Shown here piece by piece: positions 39,301 to 51,300 of a stretch of DNA of 64,000 nucleotides (within the stretch, counting starts at the first letter, position 1; every line of letters starts with the position of its first letter). The stretch is from Euwallacea fornicatus (taxonomy: Eukaryota; Arthropoda; Insecta; Coleoptera; Curculionidae), in assembly GCF_040115645.1 (NCBI RefSeq), contig NC_089554.1, positions 4,774,001-4,838,000 of the forward strand, read 5' to 3'. The notes beneath the pieces are model-generated. The model saw nothing but the letters and a program-made list of their open reading frames with translations. It was not told the DNA's origin and searched no databases. The position numbers and the translations under genes are program-made.

Positions 39301-42300
39301 ATATACTATAGTACTTTGAATTATGTGTAAAGTTGCAAAAATGCAAATTTTTGAATAAAAATATATGAATTTATGAGGTATATCTTTTTCACTTTGAGCC
39401 ACTGTACATCAAATTCTCCTGCCAAAACCTTTCTCGACGCAGAAAGATGATCTTGAATTTAATAGAGAGTCAATTAATAATTTTTGAGATGATTTCAACT
39501 ATAAAATTGCCAATTCATTCTATCACTCATCACAAAATTAACACTTTCCTTTGAATTCCAGACGACACAGAACGTATAAGCAAACACCTAGCTCAATTGG
39601 CTTGCTACCAGGGCTCCACTGACAATATCTCAGTAATAGTGGTTTTTCTGAGGGATCCTCATCAGATAGCAGCGGAGGCCCCTCGCTGGGCCAATAAAAA
39701 CGGGCCAACATTATCGGCGAGCAATATGGAAGCCGGCTTAGACAATGCCAACAATCCGTTCACCAATTCGAATGGATCTCTGAAAAATTTGGACGTGGTG
39801 GACGCCGACAATATTAATTTGCAGAAAAGTGCCAATGACGGATTGTTGCTGAATTTAACTGACAACTTTAAGGCAAACGGTGAGATCTTTGCATTTGAAT
39901 ATTGTCACAAAGCAGAGTGTTTTAAATCTCAGGAACAGACTTGTCGAAAGATATATTTGGGAGTGAAAAATCGAACGGGACAAAGAACTCGGTGGCAGAA
40001 GCTCCCTTCGACGATGATTTCGGACCGGAAACCAACGTAGACGACCTGCTATCCCCCATAGAAAAGGAGAAAGCCTTCACCGAATCGCTGGTTAAAGGTA
40101 AGAAAGCTGCTTCATTGTCTAGACAAGCAGTAAACATCGCAGATGTTTGTGAGTTTCGTCCTTGCTGCTCTTTTGGCACAACATTGTAATCGGATGACCA
40201 TCAGTGACTTATAAATTTCCATTCCCATGAGTGTCGCCTTTCTATTGGATTTACCATTAATTGCGTTATTTTTTCGTGCTGCGGTGGCGGCGAGGATGCT
40301 TGTTGTGGTAGAACAACAGCTAATTTCATTATTTGTTGTTAACTTGCCAGTTCTGCAAAAACTCGAACCGTTTTGATGGTCAGGAAACAAAATGCACGAA
40401 TACCTTGAAATCGCAATTCGGTCGCGGCAAAAGTCACGCTCATTTAATCGAGTTCATTGATAATGTTGAGACATTGTATACAGCTCGTATAGCACAGTTG
40501 AGACCGACTTTTGATGAATGGGGTGACATGGATACAAACAATCGCTTATTGTTGCAAGTTTTCGAAGAAGAGCTATGATTCAATGTGGTGTATATGTCAA
40601 AATTAATTCGTCCAGTAACATCCCGCTTAAGAATAAAATCTTTTGCGTCTTAAAATGCGCTTTTCCCGCACGCAATTACTTTCCTCGCTTCGAAGGAAAA
40701 TAATAATTCTAGATTTTTCAGTAGGAGAAAATATTTTCTTTGTTTACTCTTTGAAAGTCTGCAACTATCCAACGTTTGAAAGAATAGAAAAAAAATTTCG
40801 GGAAACTAGTAAGAGTTGTCAACCATTTGAGAATGGCTTTGGCGCACTCTATTACTCGTAGATCGTGCTATTGCGGCGTGCGTCTACATTTCAGAAGTTC
40901 ATTTTCCCCCTTCCTCGAAGTTCTGTCTGTGGCAAAAAAAAACACTTTTGTGTTTAAAAAAAAGGGGGAATTCCGTAATGACGTAAAACTACTATAGTAT
41001 ACTAAATAGCGCGGGAAATTACGAAATCGAGGTCCAATTAAAACTGCCCGAAACCTCGTTCTTCCATTTATCACACTTTCATGCGGACGGAGCTCCTTAT
41101 TACCAAGGAAATTTATTATTATTTACAAAATAGTTATTAATTTACAATAATGTTTCAATTTTTTATCAAAAAGATTCTTATTTAATATAAACAATAAATC
41201 TTTGCAGGGCTGCACGGCGATAGTCTTAATAGTTTACATAATGACGAAGCTAAATCAGCGGCCGAGGGAATGGTTAACAATAATCCCTTCGACGGTACTT
41301 TCAATCCGTTTTCCAATAACCCATTGATGAAAGAAAATAACGAGACAAAAGAGTTTGATTTCGAGGAGTTTTGCAGCGAAAATAGAGAAGAAACACCCAC
41401 CCCTCCAGCAGAAGAAGGTGAGTTTGTGCGTTTGAACAAACCTGTGTGGACATATCTTAATGCTCTACTTTGAAGAATTGGGCAAAGTATGTTCTCCTGC
41501 GTATCTCATAAATAGCTGAAATATTTTGATAATGGTATTCAATAAAATATCACAAAATGCACCATGCACGATCTGCAACGATGAAGTAGTATCGGATTTC
41601 CTCCATAGATTCAAATCCAAACTGATTTTTTTTATATATGTATATATTCCCTGTTCGTTCGAAATTGGTGTATCTACATCTCTCATGGGATGTGAAGTGG
41701 TATTTTTGTTGTGAGAGAAGTAAAATCCAATTGCCTATTTAAGGAATAGAATAATAACTGTTTCATTACCTCTAGACAAGTCTTCACACGGCTATTCCAA
41801 CAGAATGTTTCATAAATCTTAGATAATATGCAATATTTGTCCAAAGAAGTAATGCGAAACCCTATGTTCATATTTCCTTGCAGTCCTTAACATGTACTTT
41901 AAACTCCATAAACGTATGCAGTAAGTATTTCAGCCGTTTATGTAGCTATTTCAAAGAGACATTAAGCTGTCGCAAAGATATGTATATATTTCTATATTAA
42001 CCAGCTTTTAATATACATTGGAATATATACTTGCAACACTGCAGGCCCTACATGGAGTATTCAGACCTTACGTAATATCTAGTTTATTTAATAAATTATT
42101 GCAAACGGCTCTCGCTTCATAAACTTTCTCATCTTATTTGGCATGTGAATGTTTTCGAGAAAATTGACCAGACAGACTGGTTTCCTGTCATTACTCAGTG
42201 AATATTACTTTACTCTGTTTTCCAAAGTTGTTGAATGATAGATTCACATTATCTATCATTTACATATAACGCAAAAATATAAAATTTAATTTTCCCACAT

Positions 42301-45300
42301 ATACCTATTCCTTTCCTCAAAAACCAATGCAAAACGACACTCCAAACTCTCCAAATTAGGAAAAAATCTACTTTTTGCAAGTTCTAAAGCGAAGCTCGAT
42401 GATTGTGAAATATCGGTGTTTCTAGAACCAAAAACCAATATTGAACTTATGCAAGCGGCATAAACCAAAAGCTGGAACTTCTAGTTATTAACTTTTTTTG
42501 GTGAGGATGTCAAGCTGGTGATATTTGTAAAAAATCATGTAATAGAAGCAGAACTAAAACATATTAGACAGATCAAATCTATCTGTAAAATATCGAATAG
42601 TTGATTTACATGGAAAATATTCCTATGTTTTCTATATGGAATGAGAGAGTTTGAATTAATCTGGAGTGTAAAAAAATAACTGAAATTCCTTTCTCTGCAT
42701 CCCCAAGTCGCTTAAATTGGACTGTTGAAGGGTTTTATTTGTACCCCCTTTAGAAATCTGTCACATCTCTATTAGAAAGAAAATAGGGGGATTTTCGTGT
42801 ATTCAGTTGACATGGAAGGGCCCTTCCATTCTGAGGCTGAAACTAAATATGGGCCATTACCATTTTATCGATAATGGGATTACTGTGAGAGAAATTCCAC
42901 GTTTTGTTTTGCTTAAGCCATAAACAATGAACGCCCATGTATGCACGTCCCATGCTTTTCCGTGGGTAAAGCGATATTTCAATTATTATTCTCAGCTAAA
43001 ATAAGCGATTTTTATGCCCGATTTAAAAGATACCGAAGCGAAGAGAGCGACATTATAAAATCTTCGTCCAGACTTTATGCTGCAATCAGTCGATTTCATA
43101 AATAAAAGATCGGCAAAGGCAGTAGAGATGTCAATGACAAGGACGATGATTGCTTTATTAGGGTGTTTTTTGCCTCTATGTAAAGCTTTCTTTTCGACTC
43201 GCGTGCGGAAAAGCTCAATCACTTTTCCACACTAGTCCCGGAACACAGTGATTATCTGAAAGTGATTGTGACATCTGTTCATCAACCGGAATATCTGAGG
43301 TCACAGTATGCTCGTAACATTTTAATGCGAATTTCCAATTTATTCTGCATAACAATAAGCCTCTAGCCTACCGTTAATGGAGATTCTGCATAGTGCAAAT
43401 GACACTCCAAAATACTTAGTTAAAATGCAAACGGCCTAACTGTTAATGTTTTAATTGCCATTATTAAATTCACATGAAAAAACTATTTAAAAGTGCGCGG
43501 CACAGCGTATTTCACTGACTATGAGCCAATGATGTTGATATATAAATTTAGATGTTGATATAGTCGTTCAGTTATAAGACTTTAACTGAAACATTTCAAA
43601 CCTTAATGCTATAATAATAGATACCGTTCCTCACACCCACCAGTGAGTTAAATAAGAGCGAATGAGGCTTTAAAATGACATAGTAGCATGACTATTGAGT
43701 CATCAACGAATCCATTCAGAAAGCCAAACAGGTCAATAAATATTACCGATCCCATCGGCCTTTCCTTCTGCAGTAGTACATTTCTTAGAGAAGTACTTGG
43801 CATTCCATGGCATAATAAAATAGCGGTAGCTGAATAAGTATTACGAACGTAACTGTAATAAAGCGATGTGTCGATTAACAATTTTACTGCAGTTCAATTA
43901 AACCGTCCTGAATTCTGTAGATCCACAGTAACGCGCTTCTTCTACAGTGACTTTAACTTTTAGAAGACCATAAACTCTCAGAATTGCACTGGGTGCAATA
44001 ATTAAATTCCACTCATTACTGCACAATTTAAATATGTCCTGTTTTTGATACAAAAATATTATTCCAATGGTTCTATTAATACATTTTAATTGCCGTAGAT
44101 CTGCATAAATATTTGCATTATGTCCAATGAAAATTATCAATGTTTGGGTACAGTCGACCGATGTTTACTTTGCCACTTAAAATTGAGTGCTTTAACTGCT
44201 TAGATGTTTCGTTGTGATGCTGTGTGATGCTCGAGCTTTTGGAAGAAATTAGGACCTTTAGAGTTAGAAATGTTTGCGTATGAATTTCGGTGAATATTGC
44301 CTTAACAATTTTAAAATTTTTCCTGACAATCTGAAAGCACTGAAAGTCATTTAGGCTCAGTACAGAACTCCTTTAGACCTGAGAAATATGCATAAAATGG
44401 GCATGTGCGAATATATTATTAACGAAAAATGTGTATACCACTAAAATATGTTGCAAATTTTATCCTAAAAAATAATAAAAATGTAAATAAACGCTAAGAC
44501 ATTGTGTCAACTACTAGATGTCATACGTCAATAAATTTGCAATAAAACGTTGTTTTAAAGTGACAAAAAAGTTACCAGGGTCGTATTAACAAAAAAATAA
44601 GTCGTTCTTGGCATTAGAAATGCCATAAAGTGACACTACAAAAGAAAAAAGATTTGGTAATTTTGTTTTATTTTTCGAAATAGCCGAAAAATAATTTTGC
44701 AAATCTGCTTACATAATAATAACAAGCATTTGAAATCCGAAAATGACTGCCGACGTCTCTCGTAGTATACAGAGACTATATGAGGATTTAAAAAAATCAT
44801 GAATGGACTATATGTTTAATTGCCTGCCTTTTAATATCATAGTAGGCCTTGCATCTCCCCGGCACGCGTTTGCGCGGTTGCCAACCCAGCCCGCCAGTCC
44901 GTCGCTTTCAGTCTCGAACCGGCTTTTAAGCTTTTATTTCTGTGTTGTCTGTGGAAATTTTCGACGTTTAGTGGCCAAAATAGCTGTTTGTGCATTCCTA
45001 AACCATCTGTAGTAGCAATTTTCACAATTTGGATGTTCAGGGTAAGTCAAAAGACGTCTCCCTACGATATAAAACCACAAATGAGACACATCGCCAGAAG
45101 ATTCTCGCGTGAAACGAACCCCACTCGGTGGTGCTTGTTTGTAGTCCGTTAACAATGAAGTTTTTGTATTACGTTCATCTGACGCCGAAACGATTATTTT
45201 CGGTGCTGATACGTGAGAGGAAATACTCAAATACCGGCAGTCATTTTATTGCACATATTTATCAGTTTTTAATGTTAAATATATAATAGATAGGAAAGCC

Positions 45301-48300
45301 TAAGCCGAGAAGGTAAAACACTCCTATGTCCTCTGTTTACAACTATTTTAATCTGGGTTTGTAATCTATTTTTAAAGCATTTTGAATTCTATTTGTATGC
45401 TTTAATGTTCGTCAATCTTGCTGCATCTACATGATAAAAATTATTTTTAAGATTATTTTACTTTAACAGGCAAATGACTTGGATTACTTGTTCCCGGGCT
45501 TCTAATGGAAATAATGTATATTCCTTAAATTTTATTAATATTACAAAGTTCAGCAATAGCTATTTAAATTCATGATGGTTTGCAATTGTGTCATTTCTTC
45601 CAGCCTCTCTCCTGCTTGGATTCCTGGATTCTTATTAATCTATAAAGCACCCCATCTATCTTCTTTTCTAGATTTCTTCGAAAGTACACAGGTTAACTTG
45701 ATCGAGTTACCTATAGTAATTTCCCAAAAAGCCATATCAACCTTAGGATAATTGCTCAGAAGTTCCTTTACCTTTTTTTGCTTGTACACAAGTGAAAAAC
45801 CCAAGTAACTTTATAAAAAAGTAAGGTCTTTCCACAGGCAAAAAACATGTGTCATTGCTGACATATTTCCTGAAACTCTAGGTGTACACCGAAATGTAAT
45901 ATTGCGGTTACTCCACGCTTTCCTGGATTAGTGATATCTCTAAAACTTTCGAGGATTTTTAATTCTTTACTTCTATAACTTCATATTTTAATAGCATGAA
46001 ACATAATTCAACCATGTTCACACTGAAAATACTTTTTCTAGGATTGGATCAAGGGCTAAGACTTTAAGTGAAGTATGTGAGTAGGTATACATGTAAGGAA
46101 AGCAGGCGATAGAGGTATTTTAAACTATTTTGATGTACATTTGAGGTACATTCAGGGCTAGGGCAGAGAGGAACACCTTCAGACATAATATCTCCATGGA
46201 ATTGGTTCAGGTTAGGATTCAACTAATGAGATTAGAAATTAGCCCATTTCTAATTAAAATCGACAGTAGCCGTATTTCTAAATTTTTGGCGTCTCTTACT
46301 GTCTTTCATATATACAGAGGGAAACATCTGCATTTTAGGGCAAGCCAGGATTTTTGACAAGTTACAATAGCATATAGTTCCCAACATATTTCTATGCAAC
46401 CTTTTATGAACACGCATTCAGACTAGAAAAAATTATTGCCAATAATGAAATGTGGGAAGACCTATGGACAGCACAATGTCGGGCTTTGCTCCAATTTAAA
46501 AACTAGTCCCACCCTAAAACGCCTTCAACTAATGTAGCCAAGGCAATATGCTTTGTGCCTTTGCAACGACCTTCTGCACTCAGATGGCATTCATTGCGAT
46601 TTGTAATTTTATATCTGTTAGAAAGGAGGTTAGAAACTCTTTCAGACATAATGACAAATTTGTAAGGAGTACGATACCACGTCGATTTTACATGTTTAAT
46701 TCATTGGATATGACTCGTATAATTTCATTGATGCGAAAACTTGTGGAGCTCAAATCGAGGGAAAAGAATCCCTGAAACGTTTTCGTTTCGTCTCGCGTTT
46801 CCAGTTTTCCTTCTGCTTCGCTATCCAATAATAATGTATTAAACGAATTTGTTGGAATAGCGGTGAAGAAACGAGGGTGCAGGGGGTCACAGACTTGCAA
46901 TCCTGTAATGAACCACCTGTTGGATTGAATGCCGCCGATGTCGTGCCAACCCCTGCACATCAGCTGCAAAATGATATGGTTGAGAATATTCACAACGATA
47001 TTGATTGTGAATTATTGAGAAGTACGGAAAACTATCATTTTGTGGCGTTTTCCGTATTGCAATCTTATCAGTCTTGGATTGAGATTTTGTGTCCTAAGAT
47101 GTGGTTCAATTTTTACAGTTCCATTTAAAATAGGTAAACAAACATGCCCTCTCTGCATCTAATTTATAAACAATTATGCGCTCTTCACATCTAATCTGTG
47201 TCGTGTACTCCTACCATCCAGTCTCTCTTCGCCTAAAAATAATGTCCTGGCCTCTTCCGTGCATTAAACCTCAAATAAATTTAGAATAGCTTCATCTATT
47301 CTAAGAAGTACAAGTCAGTTATAATTTTCTGACAAAACCTATCCAGTTTGCTATTAATAAAAGGACAAAAATACTCTTTAGAGAAAAAGCTGAGCATCCA
47401 CAATATAGAAACTGACTCCGATGATAAACGATAGCCTTTCTCAGATATGATGTTTTACATGGAGGTTGTTTAGTTCTTAGTTTAGTGCAACATGTCTCCT
47501 AGCCTGAGAACGATGTAAAATAATGAATCTTAAAAATTTGTCTTAAAGGAAAAATTCTTGTATTCGGCTATGTAAGCGACCGCAGCAGCAATGAATGTGA
47601 TCTGTTAATTACTTCTATTCAAAATTTCTACATCGTTATTCGCGCCTACCAGACGAATATTAATCATGAGGTAGCCATTAAAAGACAGCAAAGTATTGAC
47701 CGCAATTTCTTGCTTAATAATGCATACACAAGCTTGATCATTCTCTATTTGGTAGGCCGTAGACGCGACAGGTATGTCAATGAATAGTGACTCACTAGCA
47801 CAAGATCTTTGAAAATAAATCAAATCCTTCAGCAGTTATTTCTATGATTATGCAAGCGATCTTTAGATGTCATAAAATGTTAAAACTCACTTGAAAATTT
47901 TACGTGTCGAATATGGTCCAATTACCTACATTTACGTGGGATTGTGGTAAAATATTGAAATACGGGCCACATTATCCAATAATAAGTTCATATGAATATT
48001 AACTTTGCGGAAGTAATAAAGTTGATTTCTAGTGTTAAACGTTGTGTTATAATTTTTAAATAGTTATTAAGGAAATATTGATTTTTTGCAGTTCATGATG
48101 GAGGCTTAGAAGTTAATCCAATAGAAAGTGACTCGGAGGACGAGTGGAATTACATCAAAGGGGACCAAGCAAATCCTGAAACCATACCGTTGCAACCTGA
48201 AACGGTAAGAGATATTGCCTAACAATCGCTTAATTGTTCTTAGACATGCCTCTGGCATTTCAACACTTACTTGAGGTTTCTTTTAAATTGGTATTCTTTA

Positions 48301-51300
48301 TTTAAAACTAGCGAATTTTTCCATGATTTTTAATTTTCACTGCAGGTTGTCGAGGCATCTGAATCAGACGACGCGATGTCTCAGTTAAACCCCAATGCTG
48401 CAGAATTTGTTCCTGTTTCACCTACTCGCAGTGTCCCATCACCAGCCTGTCATAACCTAATAAAAGAAGAGGTGTTACAGGTTTTAACCTTTTTATATTT
48501 TCATTTAACTTTTTTAACTACAGGTTTTGAGTCAGTCACCAAAAAGGCCTGAGAAAGTGGATTTAAGTAAAGTCCCATCTGAGAATGAATTTGAGTGTGA
48601 AGTAAAGTCCAGGCCCAGTGACTTTGATAAAAATGGACATGATAGTGTAAGTATAATTAATACATAAAAAATTATTAGAGTTCTAATGACGCATCAATCG
48701 TTATTTAGGACCTTGATGTTTCTGTTGGTGATAAAATAGAGGGACTTTTGAACGGCAAAAACATAGACGAAATTCCAGAATTCCTACCAGGGAGTACACC
48801 TGCAAAGCCTTCCGATGAATTTCATTTCGGGCCGAATGCCGCTCCGTTCACTCCTAAAGTATTTGATCAGTCTGAAGTTTCCACTAAGGTTTGTCTTTTA
48901 AGTGTTTTTTTGAATAAAATGTAGAAATATTCATAATCTCAGGCCGAATATGGAGACGATACTGCTCAGCTAAACGCCTCGTTTGACTCGGAATTAACAC
49001 TGCCAAAAGAAGAGGATGATCCTATGTCCATGTCTTTTTATGCGGAGAAAGGAGAAGCGAATCCGTTTGAGAACGAGGATGATTTAAATAAAGTTCACAA
49101 GGTGCCTGATAATTTGGATGACTTTTTAGGCGGCTTCGATAATAAAGAGAACGTAAGCTTTAACGAGACTATATCAGATTTACCGGAGCACGATCCTTTA
49201 GGTGAGTTTTTGTTTTTATTATTAAGTAAAGATGTTAAATACTAAGGCGTTACCCTTCATTCACCATTATGTCTGCAGACACACTTCAATGACTATTATT
49301 GAATCATTCGAAAGTAAATAGGAGTAATAAATATCACACGGCATAATGTGTCTATAATATTTGTGGCATTTTTTAAATTTTTCCATAAAGCATTGTTGCA
49401 GAGAAACTACTAGAGTAAGAAGTGAATAACTAATACAAATATTTCTCAAAATAATAGAAATTGGTGTATCTTTCTATGTTTAGCTAAAATATTTTATTTA
49501 CATTTTTACATTTTTTATGTGCACTAAATATTTAATAAACAATTTTTTTATACACTAAATCTATTTGCCTTAGCAAAAATTGTTGATTTCAGTTAAACTT
49601 CTACACTGTGGACGTTATATTCATGTTATTTATTGGATTGTTTTATTTTTATTGTTAATTATATCTGTTCTTCGAATCCAGACGATTTTTAATGGCTTTT
49701 CCAGGATTGCCATTAGATAACGATGCAGCCGCTGTTCAAACGACAGATTTGGATAAATTGTCGCAAGACGACGAAAAAGAATTAGCTTCACCTTTGGACG
49801 CTCCTAGTGAACCAATTGATTCAAACGTGAGTTCTGAAAGTGTTGAGATAAATACTCCCAAAGAATGTGATGATGTGGCAACAGAATTACAATGTGTCGA
49901 AACTAAGGTAGAGAAAAAAACCACGGAACTTTTAGTATCGTCACCGGTAAGTCATTTTTTAAACCATTTAACTGTTATGTTGACAATTAATACTTGCAAT
50001 CGTAGCAACCTGAGCTGCAAATAGAAAATGTTGAAACTGAATTACAGAAAGAGGCTACTGATGCAGAATTTTTATTACCGGTAAGTTTTTTAACTACTTA
50101 AGACTAATGTTAAAAATTCATACCTGACATTGTAGCAATCTGATCTGGCATCACCAATCATAGAACCATTACCAGCTTCACCTGTTCTAGAGGCAATTTC
50201 GCCAACTCCCGACCCCAAATTAATCGAGTCTCCGGTGCATGAAAAGTCCGATTTACTCGACATTGATGTGAGTAAACCCTATCTTAAATGAAAAGAATGA
50301 ATATGTTAAATACACTTAAAAAATGGTTCAAAATATTGAATTTTAGTTGTTGAACTATTTTACTTTTTACAGGAAATTGCATCAAACAGTTTGAGTGAAG
50401 CAGATGATGTTCCAGTTCTTTTAAACAATGAAGAACCTATTCCAGAATTCCATCCCCTTTCTGAACAGCAGGTTGTCTTGAGATCTGATACAGAGCAGAT
50501 TTCTATTGACTTATGTACCCCTACTGTTGCTCTAAACGTGACCAAAGGAGAGCATTCGCCAAAATGCGATGTGGACTTTCTAACTACTGAAAAGCTAGGT
50601 ATTTTGGATGACTTAACCGCCGAACCTGTGCTGGACTGCGAATACTCGGCAGAACCCGAATTATGTGCTCTTCCCATGCAAGGTTAGTTAGGGAACGTTT
50701 TTAACGATGTAATTATGAGTGCGATACTTTTTTAGCGCCTCCATCTCCTGTAGATCTAATTCAAGAAATGAAACAGGAGGAGGAAATCACATCTTCTGTC
50801 AAGGACGATGTATCGTCTCCTGTTGAACAAATTTCGCACTCTTCCGTTTTTGATGATTCTGTGAAGGAGGATATTGTCATCGGCGCTTGTGAACTTCGAC
50901 AGCCATTGCTTGAGGTGAGTATCTTACAAACCGAAACGTATGATTTCAAAATTTCGACCCAAAGTGAAAATTAATGGAGATTTTTTTACCAAGATAAGCC
51001 ATACTGGAAAAGCTTAGGCGAAAACCTTTATTCACGTTTCGGTGACAAATCTGTCATCATCTTCAGAACTAGTTTCTGATTAGTGCATTCATGAGTTTTC
51101 GTCATTTGCAGGCATGTGTGCCCTCCCTACTTATAGAACATCCAAGCCAACCTGAGATTAGCGATTTCGAACCTTCCGCTCCAGTAGAGTCTTCTTTCAA
51201 TGATTTAGACAACGTAATTACTCATCTCTATGATAAATTTCTCGGATTATAATGTTTAATAATAATTACAGTTTGTTAGTGAACCAAATGAACATATTTG

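Noticed and set aside
46548..47128. Overlapping sense/antisense ORFs in the 6.7 kb intron
   Set aside because: They overlap on opposite strands without motifs or splice signals.
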